A stretch of DNA of 42,325 nt from Welwitschia mirabilis (taxonomy: Eukaryota; Gnetophyta; Gnetopsida; Welwitschiales). How positions within the stretch are numbered: position 1 is the stretch's first letter; each line of letters starts with the position of its first letter. Made by a program: the position numbers and the translations under genes. The notes under the pieces are model-generated. The model did no database searches. It saw only the letters and a program-made list of their open reading frames with translations, and was not told where the DNA came from. The DNA lies in assembly GCA_051453625.1 (NCBI GenBank), contig JBOZIK010000001.1:97677750-97720074 (forward strand), written 5' to 3'. Below are positions 1 to 10,924 of this stretch, one piece after another.

Positions 1-2
1 TT

Positions 3-104
3 CCTGGATTCTCAATTGTCATAGGAACTAGGCATTTATCTGTTAGTTTATCTGCAAAACAACTCAAAATACCCTATTAAATACACATAAGTTGGTATTA
101 CAAC
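3..104 (+). repeat. Direct repeat copy 1, upstream of the first LTR
   Basis: About 102 bases that recur at 2708-2808. By eye there are 12 substitutions and one indel, and 11 of the 12 substitutions are transitions. The last ~20 bases run into the start of an LTR in both places. It may be the 3' end of an internal retroelement region, or a duplicated flank. It does not match the sequence just before the third LTR at 17735. Confidence 0.75.
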
Positions 105-852
105 AACCCTTTTGAGGAGTCAATTAGACTTTCGAGGGGTCAACTGCATCTGAAACATACATTCAAAAATTGAACTAAATTCAGAGGGGTCAACTAGATT
201 TCTAATGGGATAGACCAGACCTGTAACTTGATAGCTAGTATCCCTGAACCAAATGGAAAGGATTCAATTAGATATTTATGGATTCAACCAGATTTCTAGA
301 TCTAGTAACAGTATCCCTAAACTAAATGATAAGGAGTCAACTAGACTTAGAATGGGGTCGATCAAATCTGTGAACTTGTAAACAGTACTCTTGAACTGAT
401 TGTCAAGGAGTCGACTGGGTCTTTAAAGGGGTCAATTAAACTTAAGCATTGTGCAGCTAATACTCCTAAACTAATTATCACGGTATCAACCAGACACCTT
501 AAGGGGTCAAGTGGAGCTTATGCAAAAAATTGGAAAGATCTTCATCAGGACAAGCGAGCGAACAGATTTAATATAGGACGATCGAATGGGGGTCAATTCA
601 ACTTAGATAAAGTTGACTGAACATGAAGCCATAAGAAACTGGGGCAACCAAAAATTTTACTTGGGCAACCTATGTAAGTCATGGCATCAGATGAGATCGA
701 CTGAACTTTTGAGGGGTCGACCAGATAGAATGGAATTAAAAATTTTCTATTTGTTTTACATCCATTATGTATCTATTAAATAGCAATTTTCTAGTTGTTT
801 ATAGTTATTAGAAGCATATTTTCAAATGTAATAATTCCTAGAAGCCTTCTAA

Positions 853-860
853 TATAAATA
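853..860 (+). promoter_or_regulatory. TATA box of the first LTR
   Basis: TATAAATA lies between the motif-rich U3-like part and the R/U5-like part, where an LTR core promoter is expected. The other two LTRs have TATA-like sequences at the matching place (3497-3507, 18359-18367). Confidence 0.55.
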
Positions 861-1120
861 GCCAAGAGATAGATGATAAAAGAATCTTTTTGGACTCATG
901 AAAAAAGTACTGAAATCTTATAATATTAACTATTGATTGTTGGCATTTGTACTTCTGATCAAGGAAGATCTATTATCTGTATTATCTCTACATTTAAGGT
1001 TAGATTAAGTGCTTCATCTATTGTACATCTACAAGAAAAGAGCTCCATCAAATCTACTGTATCAAAAACGAGTTATATTTGTGCATCTTGGCATCACTGC
1101 ATCACTATTCTACATTGTGA

Positions 1121-1221
1121 AAGGTTGAGACTAAGCCTTGAAAAGTCCATTCAAAGGTTGCAACTAAGCCTAGAAAAGTCCATTTAAATGTTGAGACTAA
1201 GCTTAGAAAAGTCCATTTGTA
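1121..1221 (+). repeat. 33-bp tandem repeat, about three copies, inside the LTR
   Basis: Units start near 1121, 1154 and 1187, each with a GGTTGAGACTAAGC...GAAAAGTCCATT pattern. The related LTRs at 2789 and 17735 have only one such unit (AAGATTAAGACTAAACC-like near 3719), so the expansion is specific to this copy. Confidence 0.8.
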
Positions 1222-1475
1222 AAGGTTACAGGTGAACCTGCAATATCTAGTGAAGTAACAAAGATCTAGTAAAGTAGGGGATTTTCCAAATTACTATAAA
1301 TCTTGCATGCATCTATTTAGTATTTTATGCCTTTAGTTAGTTAATTTATTTACTTATATTAGTTTTTTTAATGCACATTTTAAATTAGTGCATTATTTTG
1401 TGCAAGTTTAGAATACATTATTTTTATTTTTAAGAACCTATTCATTCCCTCTCTAAGGTTCTCAATTCTATTAAT

Positions 1476-1486
1476 TGGTATTAGAG
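1476..1486 (+). other. Primer-binding site (initiator tRNA-Met type)
   Basis: TGGTATTAGAG directly after the LTR. It matches the TGGTATCAGAG site used by most plant copia elements (priming by initiator methionine tRNA) with one C-to-T change. Confidence 0.8.
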
Positions 1487-1538
1487 ATAAGTTAAATCTT
1501 CTTTAGATTTTAACCAACCTAGACTTTAGAATCTTACA

Positions 1539-2230
1539 ATGAATAATCCATCTAATGGGTTTTTCATCAGTCATCTATGTTTGATAAGTCAAACTATGCT
1601 ATTAGAAAGTCAAAATAAGAATATTTCTTAGATTTTTAAATGCTAATATAGAAGAAGTTATTCCTAAAGGTTATTCTATGCCTATGTCAACTCAAATAGA
1701 TGCTAACAGTAAGACTATCTTAGTTCTTAAAGCTTAAGATCAATGAACCTCCACTAATAAGTCAAAAATCATTATAGATACCTATGCTCTTAATGCCATA
1801 TTTTATGTAGTATGTGCAGATGAGTTTAAATGCATAGTAAACTGTAATCATGTTAAAGAAACTTGGGACATTCTTGAACTAGCACACAAAGGAACCTAAA
1901 CTATAAAGTAAGTAAAACTTCAAATGCTTATTTTAAAATTTCAAGATATCCATATGGATGAGGAGGAGATCTTGCAAGAATTCTTTACTAGACTCGCTAA
2001 TATCATAAACTCTATGACAAGATTTGGAAAATGCTTGAATGAAAAAAAGATGGTAAGGAAGGTTTTGAGATCCCTACCTAAGAGATTTGAATCAAAGGTT
2101 ATATTNNNNNNNNNNNNNNNNNNNNNNNNNNNNNNNNNNNNNNNNNNNNNNNNNNNNNNNNNNNNNNNNNNNNNNNNNNNNNNNNNNNNNNNNNNNNNNN
2201 NNNNNATAAATTAGAAACTCTAGCTAACAT
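1539..2230 (+). pseudogene. Copia gag fragment (UBN2-type gag polypeptide)
   Basis: Gag would form the particle that packages element RNA. The reading frame starts at an ATG at 1539, soon after the primer site. Recognisable pieces are the N-terminal F-D-x-S-N-Y block, a block with ADEF...KETWDILE, and a stop-free stretch at 1924-2105 ending in RKVLRSLPKRFESKV, typical of the copia gag UBN2 domain. Several stops (TAA, TAG) and frameshifts break it, and a 100-base N gap falls inside. No protease, integrase or reverse transcriptase follows, so the copy is truncated. It is a close relative of the gag at 11326-12800 and shares its IHMxEEExLQxFFxRL block. Confidence 0.85.
2106..2205. other. Assembly gap, 100 N
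   Basis: A run of 100 N inside the gag fragment. The round length suggests a placeholder of unknown true size, so the reading frame across it means nothing. Confidence 0.95.
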
Positions 2231-2707
2231 GCAAGGAAAAGTCATAAATAATAGGCAATAACTCAGGAATACATTCTGTAAAACTATGGGAGAACAGTGT
2301 CATCCTTCTAGTCGTCCAGATGATGGAGGAGATGACAAAGATTGACAATGAGCTATCTGCTTAGCTTCCAGTTTAACTGTCTGTGATCTTCATGCGAACT
2401 CCTGTCAACTGGTTCAGGAGATGTTGTTCACTAATATCATCTGGACGATGAGGTAGATGATGGAATATGATAATAAGATCTTCAATTTAACTATAAGTTA
2501 TCTTGAAAGAGGTTTATTTGTTTCTTAATTAGGGTTGTCGTCCTGCTTATCGTGTAAATGACAGAGGGGACGATAGTCTTTTCTTCATCCTTTATCATTG
2601 TGATATCTTATTATTTGCAGGGATAATCATCTGAAAATATAATTTATCCATATCTACATGAAATGCTCATGAATTATCTGATAAACTGCATGTTTTCATC
2701 TTGTGCT
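2231..2707 (+). repeat. Non-coding remnant with CATCTGGACGATG-like motifs
   Basis: No gene is visible. The segment holds several forms of a short motif: TCGTCCAGATGATGG near 2310, ATCATCTGGACGATGAGG near 2436, and GACGATAG near 2567. The same motif family recurs at 21760-21850, 24140-24180 and 24590-24730, so this is probably part of another LTR family. Confidence 0.4.
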
Positions 2708-2808
2708 CCTAAATTCTCGATTGTCATAGGAACTAGGTATTTATCTATTAGTTTATCTGTAAAACAACTCAAAATACCTATCAAATACATCTAAGTTAGC
2801 ATCACAAC
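2708..2808 (+). repeat. Direct repeat copy 2, upstream of the second LTR
   Basis: Second copy of the sequence at 3-104, nearly all differences being C/T or G/A. It runs directly into the 5' LTR of the large copia element. Confidence 0.75.
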
Positions 2809-4047
2809 ACTAAGTTGATATTAAAGTAACATTTTATGATATAGAAAAATATGTTTTATTCATTGTAGAAAATATTAATCCTTATAGTTCAAAAGTAGCA
2901 AACATTTATCACTAGCTATGCTTAAGCTTAATAAGTTATAGTTCCTCAAAAGGATCAATCAGATTTCTAAGGAATCAATTAAACCTGTACCAAGAAGTCT
3001 CAAAACTAGATTACTAAGGGTTGATCAAATTCTTAAGGGATTAACTAGATTTAAATAAAAAATGTTTTCAATTATTTGTCATTAAGGGATTGACTAGATT
3101 TCTAAGGGATCAATCAAACCTAGACAAAAAACACTTTTAACCATTTATCATTAAGGGATTGACTAGATTTCTAAGGGGTGAACCAGACCTAGTCTAAATA
3201 TGTTTTTCCACTATGCTTCATATGGGGTTAACAAACCAAAATATAGTCAATGGGACCTGAACCTTATGTAGTCGACCAGATCCCTTATGGAATCAATCAG
3301 ACATGGAGATGTAAAGAACTCAGATCAATTAGAAGAAGATGAAGTCAACCGACTTTAGTGATGACACTCAATGGGGTTAACAGAATATTTTTAGGGATTA
3401 ATAAATAGTGATTAAAATGAGATTTTTCTAGCTGTTACCTCCCTACTATTATCCATTAGAGAATTAGATCTACTTAAAAAACCTTAAAATTTGTCTTTTA
3501 TATAATAGTCAGCTATTAAAATTATTTTATCTTTTCGATCTGACTAAAAATCGAATTAACATGTTTTGATTATCAATTATTTAGTCATTTAGTTTGTACT
3601 ATATGTACTTGGATTTGTGATATCATTCTCAGATAGTATAGTACTATCATTATTATACTTCAAATCTAGTAAAGCCTATGCATTGTGGTATACTATTAAT
3701 ACCAAATAATATTCTCTCAAAAGATTAAGACTAAACCTTTGAAATTTCTTATGGTAAAAGATTACAGGTGTATCTGAGATACCTAAAAGTAAGTAATAAA
3801 GGGCTATATTAGTCTTGGATGGAAGTTAATTAACAAGAGTAGAGTAGGAGGCTTTCTGAACCACTATAAATTTTGTGCTTGTTAATCTCCATTAGTATTT
3901 TCTATTTTCAGTTAGTTTTCTTTCATATCATTTTTGGTATTTCATATGCACAAATAATTTTAGTATTCAATGCTTTATGAAGATAGCTTTTGAATTTATT
4001 TTTTAAATCCTATTCATCCCCTCTTCTCTAGGGTTTTAGATGTTACA
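2789..4047 (+). repeat. 5' LTR of the large copia element
   Basis: Aligns along its length with 17735-18904. Shared blocks include AGAAAATATTAATCCTT near the start, the motif-rich U3, GCCTATGCATTGTGG, GATTACAGGTG, TCTCCATTAGT, and GAAGATAGCTTTTGAATT near the end. It ends in TTACA just before the primer site. By eye identity with the 3' LTR is roughly three quarters, so the insertion is old. It has lost more CpG than the 3' copy. Confidence 0.85.
3497..3507 (+). promoter_or_regulatory. TATA box of the 5' LTR
   Basis: TTTATATAATA, aligned with a TATA-like stretch at 18359-18367 in the 3' LTR. It marks the likely U3/R border. Probably inactive today. Confidence 0.5.
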
Positions 4048-4049
4048 TT

Positions 4050-4060
4050 TGGTATTAGAG
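4050..4060 (+). other. Primer-binding site of the large copia element
   Basis: TGGTATTAGAG three bases after the LTR end, the same one-base variant of the methionine-tRNA site as at 1476. The CACTA insertion begins 12 bases downstream. Joining 4071 to 11274 restores a normal copia leader resembling 1476-1535. Confidence 0.85.
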
Positions 4061-4084
4061 AAAGGTTGAGTCATTATAAAGAAA

Positions 4085-4330
4085 TAGAGCCTTTTAAGGC
4101 ATTTATTTAAATAAATGCCTTAATTATAAGGCATTTTAAGGCATTAATTTTAATAAATGCCTTGAATAAAAAAAATAATCTTTTTAAGGTATTTTTTAAA
4201 TAAATGCCTTAAAAGACCATATTAAAAATTTTTTAAGACGTTTATAAAAAGTGATTAAATGTTTTCGATCTTTTAAGGTGCTTAGCCAAACAAACATCGT
4301 AAAAGCTATAATCTTGTAAGGTGTTTAATA
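4085..4330. repeat. Left subterminal repeats of the CACTA, with a 30-bp perfect palindrome
   Basis: About seven copies, in both orientations, of TTAAGGCATTTA or its complement. Bases 4094-4123 form a perfect 30-bp palindrome with half-site TTAAGGCATTTATTT. Later copies are degenerate (AAGGTGTTTA, AAGGTGCTTAG). Confidence 0.85.
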
Positions 4331-5780
4331 GAACAACTACTGTAAAATCTAGGTTTATAAATAAAAATATAACTATGCATTACCAAAAATAAAACCATCA
4401 CATGTTGCCAAAAATAAAGCTAGGTTTGATTTTTTCTACACTTAATCAAACTCTTCTAAATCTAAAACCATAAAATTTTAAAACTTTTCTTCCAAGAGTG
4501 AGTTTTTACAATCATTTTTATTTTATTTTTAAATCATTTATTGCACTCATAGCTATAGATCTAATAATATTATTGCTTAATAATTGTTATACCTCATAAG
4601 TATGAAAAATCTATCTACCATCTATTACATCTTTCATATCAAAGAATTGCATATAATAAGGAGATTATTAAGAAAAAAGAACAAATCCAATACAAGGCAT
4701 ATTATTTGATTAATATTATGACAAATGCTTTAAAAAGAGGTAATATTTCTTAATTTGATTTAATATATTAATAAGTTTTTGGATCTAAGTTTTTGACCTA
4801 TAGTACTTGGGTTGTTTTCATTGCTAAAGCTTTTCATATTAATAGTAAAGCCAAACTTGACTCACAATAAAAAGGAAACAAGATTTTTCTTAGGCAATAC
4901 AAAGGACCATATTAGGGTTTTAGTCACCTAAAAACCTAATTAGGGTTTTTTGATAAGACATTAATTAAATACTAGAGTAGAGAATAAACCAATCACAGGT
5001 TGGAAACTGAGTGAGAGAGGGGAAGAGAAGAAAGGAGAGACAGAATAAATCATAGGAAGTTGAAGCATCCACATCATGAATCATTGGGTTTTCTTTCCTA
5101 AAAGAGAGCTTGATGAAATAGAGGAAAAGTTAAGTCTTTTCCAAAAGATGATCCATCAAAACCCTACAAATGTACTGCATTACACATCCTCTAAGTAGTC
5201 AAGAAGCCCAAATCTAGTGAGCAATCTAAAATCTTAACCTTTTTCTATTTATTTTACTCTTTTTTAGGTTTGAATTCAAAAACCAACATGTTTTCCCATT
5301 CTTTGAATTGTTGAAATAACTTGAAAATTTAAATATTTTACTTTTTGATAGTTTTATGTTAATGGATTATTAGGATGCAACTAAGATTTTTAAAGTGTTA
5401 TTATACCCTAAATTAGTTGGTTTATTTTTAATGTTTTTATCCATTGAATGTACTGCCAAATAGAGGAATGAAAACAATAGTTTTTTATTTTAAGTTTAAG
5501 AGAAAAGATTGTAGAAACTTTTATTGAGCATACTAGGAAAGTATTTATCTATGTAAAAATTTAAATTTTTGATAAATCAATCTTTTTAATCATTAAGTTT
5601 TTGTATTGAGGACAATTTAATAGCATTTGTCAAATCTGTATTCACATTTATTGTTAGTTAACATTCTATTATGTAAAAGCTATGATATTTAGTGTAGGGT
5701 TTGCATATAGCCTGTAAATCACTTAAAACTCTAAATTGGGATACTGTTCTTTTTTATTTTCCCTTTTTTTGAAGTGCTTT
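4331..5780. other. CACTA interior, no gene recognised
   Basis: Strongly AT-rich with many stops in all frames. No transposase motif or host exon was recognised. A short GAGAGAGGGGAAGAGAAG purine stretch lies near 5010. Confidence 0.5.
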
Positions 5781-6248
5781 TTAAATTATGTAATGATGAT
5801 TACAGAGATTCATAAGAAGGAGAGATGTGAAGTAGTTACAATGATTAAAACTATGGAAAGTAGTAAAATGCCTTAGTTTCTTCTTGATGATTTCTTTCAC
5901 TGTATTGTATAAATTTAAATCAATTTCATTATCATTTTGTTTTTTGTCCTCATGAAACAAATGACTAATGGATCTTTCATTCAAATTAGATACATACTGA
6001 ATTAAATCAATATTGGTAATTTTAGCAGGTAAGTCAATCAGCAAAAGTGGATTATCTTTCAAAAGATTAATGCCCCTAGTGATAGTATGAGCAGAGAAAA
6101 CTATTGGGTTCTTTTCTAAGCTAAGCACTAATCTTTTACTGTATGAGACTATCAAGGTATAATTATCGTATTGAAAATTAAAATTTTTATTTGATGCTAT
6201 AACTAATATCAATAATATTATTAACAAGTTCCATGTGAATAATATTTG
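5781..6248 (-). CDS. Unidentified stop-free reading frame inside the CACTA
   Basis: The minus strand is open for 155 codons in very AT-rich DNA, which is unusual here since almost every other coding remnant is broken. It has no ATG near its 5' end (the only Met lies close to the C-terminus), so it is not a simple gene. It could be an exon: on the minus strand a T-rich stretch ending in TATTAG lies just inside the 5' end, and GTAACT lies near the 3' end. The product would mix hydrophobic and charged parts, for example NPIVFSAHTITRGINLLKDN in the middle and an acidic HEDKKQNDNEID stretch. I do not recognise the family. It may be another captured host exon or part of a diverged transposon protein; chance openness cannot be excluded. 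Confidence 0.3.
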   Translation of the reverse strand, partial: QILFTWNLLIILLILVIASNKNFNFQYDNYTLIVSYSKRLVLSLEKNPIVFSAHTITRGINLLKDNPLLLIDLPAKITNIDLIQYVSNLNERSISHLFHEDKKQNDNEIDLNLYNTVKEIIKKKLRHFTTFHSFNHCNYFTSLLLMNLCNHHYII

Positions 6249-6609
6249 TTAGAAAGACAAAGGGTATTTCAAACAATATTCCCAGATAAAAGGAGGGGTG
6301 AGAAACTAAATGATGTAAGCATTAAACATGTTAAATTCCCTTACTAAAGTTAAATGATTTAGTATCCTTATGTTCACTCTATTTTGGAAGAATAGTGTAT
6401 TTATATGTTACTAATTTAGTTCTTATTTCTAACTATGTATCTAGTAATTGATATGAACATATTAGTGCAACCTAAGGGCTATCCTTAAGGAATTTTAAAA
6501 AAAATTCCAAAGGTGCATACCTTTGAAGCAGTAAATATTTCAAATTTATAATAAATGAGTTAACAAAGTAGTATGAACCACTTTGATTAGTAGTACATGT
6601 ACTAAATTG

Positions 6610-8955
6610 TTTGAGCTATTTCTCAAAAATGATGGAACCTCAAAGGACTCGATTGTGCTAGGAGTCCATGGGGATTTTTATTTAGAAAAGTGTGGTACTA
6701 AATTAAGTTTAAAAGATCAAATGGATATAAATATTGAATTTGTTCTACCTCCCATACTTGTTCTAGTTCTTAAAGATATTCTTAAAAATTTTCAAAATGC
6801 AGTAAGTACAATCTTGAGAAAATAACAAATGTTTCGTCTTTGAAAGTAGCACTAAAGTACCTTCTACAAGAACTAGTATAAAAGAAAGAAGAAGGCCTTC
6901 ACCAAGTATGTTAAGAAGTATAAGAATGATACTGGTAAAAAGAAATATTCAAGTGTAGCTAGAAAAGACGAAGTATTATGCATATATTATCCACATTCTT
7001 GCTCATACCTAGGTTATCATATTGATCCCTTTTTTCTTTTATTGTTAAAATCTCCCTTTTGACTTGATTTTATGGTGCTTACCCTTTAATTTCTTTTTTG
7101 ATAATTAATATCTAGGATTATTGTAAGTCAAACAGTGTTTTCACATTAGGAATAAGAAAAATAATTAAATTCTAAATTCAATAGTAATGTAAAAAAGCAC
7201 ATTATATGTCATTGCTATTTTTAAGATATGTATAACTTAGTGGCACATTAAATGTCAATAAATCAGGTCAAGTAAGAACTTAGAATGTTAATAAAAAGTG
7301 AACACTTTAGAGCCAACTTCATGGGATTTTATGCTCTTATAGTCTTGTAAAACTTTGTTTAGGCTATGTTTTGTGTAGTGAGGTGGGTTTTCAAATCCAC
7401 ATGTGCACTTAAGATTCTATTGAATATTGTTACAATAACCTGATATGAATGTTTTAACTTATGAAATAATGTAAAAAATTTGTATTCGAATCTTTGTTTA
7501 GTCTAGCATATGTGAAACCCTACCTTACTAAAATTAGACCTATAACTACTTATAGTGTTAAATACCATAACAACATAAGTGATTCAATAGCCTGTGTTCA
7601 TAGAAAGATTTCTATAAACCCTGGTTAGATACATTTCCACTTGTTATAATAAGGAAATCTTGTAGTATGTTTAAAATGAGGTGTGTTTCTTCTTTAATTC
7701 TTATCTTCTCTAATTAAATACTTATTAACTCTCTTACTTAACTAAATCCTTTTAACTTTATTTACTAGTACCTTAAGTTAATCACTATAGTTTTCATGTT
7801 TTATAGAGACCTATGTGTAATATTATAAGTTAAAAGTAAAACATAAGAAAGTGTCAAGTAGGGAGAAAATTTACATTTGCTTTGCATTTAGATATATAGG
7901 ATATCATCATTATATTAGCTCATTTCTATTATCATAATGGTAATCCGAGCATTATTGTTTTTGCATAGTCATCATCATGTATGTTATTGACATCTTTTAA
8001 TTGCTTGATACATCTATCTAAGAAGAAAATCATTTCAGATAAAAATATCATCCACATCTAAAACTAAATTTCTACAAAGAATGTTGAACTAAAATAATTG
8101 ACTGAATGCAGAATTTAAAATCTAGTTTGTGTTTTTGTGTGTACACTCTCTAGAAACAAAAGACATCATGCCACTTGTATATTTTACATTCAAGTCTTAC
8201 ATGCCAACTCAATTAAATTATTTGTGATGAAAACACATCAGTAGTATTAATACTTTATTTCTTTTTTGCTTATAATGCATTGGTTTTGTGTTTTTTTAAT
8301 TTTATATTCATACTAAGAAGTTCTTATTGGCACTGATCAGAAATGCTGAAAATTTGTATAGCATCAGACTTTTTTTTTTTTTTTGAAGAATATTAATTTT
8401 ACCATTATGAAAGAATGATTTTTCTTAATGCCTCTTAACCATGTGAAACTCCCTTGTTAGAAAATATGTGAACTGTAGAATTGTTTGATTTGCAATATAA
8501 TTTTTATATGTACTTCTAGTTGCTAGTTTATGTAACATAATATGTTTATCATCTTAAATTTTTTAAGTTTTTTCCATTTTATGTTCTACCCTTGAATGCT
8601 AATGTATAATATTTTTCTTATTTTATGAAGAGTTCTTATTTACATTTTTGAACTTGCATTGTAGATTAGTAAGATGAAGGGGTTAAAACAACAGAAGACA
8701 CACATGATGGAAATTTAAGTAAATGATGGAACTATTGCACAGAAAGTTGATTTTGCATATAGTTTTTTTGAGAAGGAAGTTCTAATTAATATAGTATTCC
8801 AAAAGGATAAGATGATAGATGAAATTGGTGTTACAAAGGTAAGGGATATGAAGGAGTTATGACTAGGTGGATTGTTACAAGGCTTCCTTATAAGATTCAT
8901 AGAGGACTTTAGAAAGTTGCATGGATTAGTGCATGGAATCTTGCACTAATGCTGA
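6610..8955 (+). pseudogene. RPL3: Captured ribosomal protein L3 (uL3) gene fragment with an intron
   Basis: RPL3 is a core protein of the cytosolic large ribosomal subunit. Exon A (about 6610-7012) matches the N-terminal third after the first exon: LKNDGTSKDS (family KDDP.K), GTKL, a weak PP-ILVLVL block, then KRKKKAFTKYVKKYKND, and LEK...AHT ending in TAG where the family has CAG. A GT donor follows at 7013. Exon B starts after an AG at 8664: [49 protein letters not shown], then, after a one-base frameshift near 8838, [11 protein letters not shown] and LPYKIHRGL, fading near 8955. The exon join falls exactly between HTQ and I-(R/S)-KMKG, so the 1,652-bp intron was copied too: a DNA-level capture, not a reverse-transcribed copy. 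Stops at 8717 and 8911 and the frameshift make it non-functional. The first exon and the C-terminal half are missing or unrecognisable. Confidence 0.88.
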
Positions 8956-10238
8956 AAGACATCATTTTAAAAAGATTATTGTTTTAGAAAGAGATCATTT
9001 ACAATACTGCTAGATGACATTCTAAATGAAAAAGCACTCATGCTGAAAACCATGAAAACCTCTTCATTCCTAAATAATAATATTTTATATATAGTATCAA
9101 AAAAACAAAAAGAATACTAAATAACTTTTTAATGATGAAAAATAAATTCATCTAGTGACAACTTTTACCATTACCAATGAAAAAAATCAAATAAAAATTA
9201 AACTTGAAGAAGCAAGACAATGTTATCTCCTTCATATGTACAATAAGGAACATACACAACAAGGAGTTCTAGAAGTCCACTACTACATAAATAAGGATGT
9301 CCTATAGCCAAAAATTAAAAAAAAAACTTTTGAAATAGAATTGAAGTGCTCTTGTAGAATAAATTTTTAGTGTAGTAAAAGATTTTCCAAAATTATGATT
9401 GACAAATGGTAGAAAGGTTAGTTATCATAATTATGTTAGTATAGATTACAAGATTCTTAATATTTCTTTCTTTCTTGTTAGTTCTCTAATACAAGATAAT
9501 GATTCAATAACCTTTTTGGTTAACAAGATTAATAATTCATTTGAACCCTTACATGATCTTGACTTAGGTCATGGAGATTCATTCAATCATTAAATGGGAT
9601 AAGGAAAAAGCTCTTAAGTTTTTGCTTAAATTCCTTTGTGTGTTTTCTTATCTTATGATGTTGTTTATTATGATTCTCTCTCTGTACATAATTCAATCAA
9701 GAGGTGATGTTATTGATTGTGTTAGTTAGGAAATCAAACTTATGTTTTCATTACTTCATAGTTACCCATACATTTTCTTGTTTTTTTTAGTTTTTTTCAT
9801 TATGATCTATTCAATTCTTATCTAGTTTTAAATCATTTTAATGTTTTCCATGTGAAACATGAGTACCTAATATTTTTGTTTCTCTCCCACGATCTGTTTT
9901 ACTGAAATCATTGTAATTATCTATGATTTTGTGCTGCAAAAGTTCTATTAAATACTATCTACAATATTCCAAAGGTTCTTCGACTTTTTAATATTGTTTG
10001 TATAGAGAAGATAAAAAACATTAATGATGCCACATTATTTTAGGACTAGCTAATCATAATAATGTACTATCTTTATATATAAGAGATGATCATATAAATG
10101 AAACTACATTTAAGGTTTGTTATTTACTTAACCAAGATTGATGTTATTATAAATGATCATGCAATATTTAAAAAAAATGTCCAAGTTATGAGGTAATAAA
10201 TTTTGAAGCCTTTGAATCATTTAATTTATTATTAATAG
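8956..10238. other. CACTA interior downstream of the RPL3 fragment
   Basis: No certain gene. Two short coding-like stretches on the + strand, 9201-9315 (contains EEARQCYLLHMYNKEHTQQ) and 9390-9590 (ends in HDLDLGHGDSFNH), resemble no family I know. The rest is AT-rich with frequent stops. Confidence 0.3.
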
Positions 10239-10331
10239 GTATTAAGGAATAGAGGTCAAGGATGTAAAACTCTAGTGAGAACTATTCCAAAGGAAATTGA
10301 TGCTATAGTTTCACTCAGAGAACCATTTGAG
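10239..10331 (+). other. Exon-like segment of unknown origin in the CACTA
   Basis: An open stretch of exactly 31 codons, preceded by a T-rich run ending in AG (10237-10238) and followed by GTACAT. It encodes a basic peptide with NRGQGCKTLVRTIPKEID. A second such piece at about 10611-10695 (GFMELHEAMSSFLPMRIDS...) ends in GTAAAA. They could be exons of a transposon protein or of another captured gene. No family is recognised. Confidence 0.3.
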
Positions 10332-10924
10332 GTACATAATTTTGATTGATTGTAGTCATTGACTTATTTTTTAATTCTTGAATTCCATGCAAATATTATC
10401 TTCTTCTATTAAAATCTTCTACTTTAAAAGTAATAGCAAGATTGTGTTTCCAATGAGACATTGAAAACTAAAATCTTTAACTATAATATCCAATATTATT
10501 TATTGTTTTTAATGTGTATGGAATTCAAGGGCATTTTGCATTGTTATCCTTAAGATTTATTAGGTTTTTAGTCTTAGTTACATGATTTGTGTGGAAGAGG
10601 CTGAAACCTATAGGCTTCATGGAACTTCATGAAGCTATGTCTAGCTTTCTACCTATGAGAATTGATAGCACTAGGAAAGTAGCAATAGAGTATAAGGTAA
10701 AATAATAACTAACTTAAAATTTAGTTGCTTTAAGAAAAAGTATCATTAGAAAAAAAGCAATACTCAATAGACAAAATGACTTATAATGATTTTGGAAATC
10801 CATTAGACACTGAAAAGAAGGACATATAGAGGAGGACCTTAAATTAGAGGCTTATAAGAGTTATACAAGTGAAAGAAACCACTAGCCTTATAAGAGGCTT
10901 ATAAGAGGAAATCCATTAGACATT

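Larger units (their letters stand above)
88..1473 (+). mobile_element. LTR of a SIRE/Maximus-like copia element (diverged subfamily)
   Basis: The 5' half holds about 15 degenerate copies of a GGGGTC(G/A)AC(C/T)AGA motif. A TATA box follows near 853, then a U5-like part that aligns with the LTRs at 2789-4047 and 17735-18904 (shared blocks include ATTACAGGTG, GTAGGGG and CCTATTCAT). It ends just before a copia primer-binding site at 1476. The left border is approximate. The middle is clearly more diverged from the other two LTRs than they are from each other, so this is a related subfamily, not a partner LTR. Confidence 0.7.
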
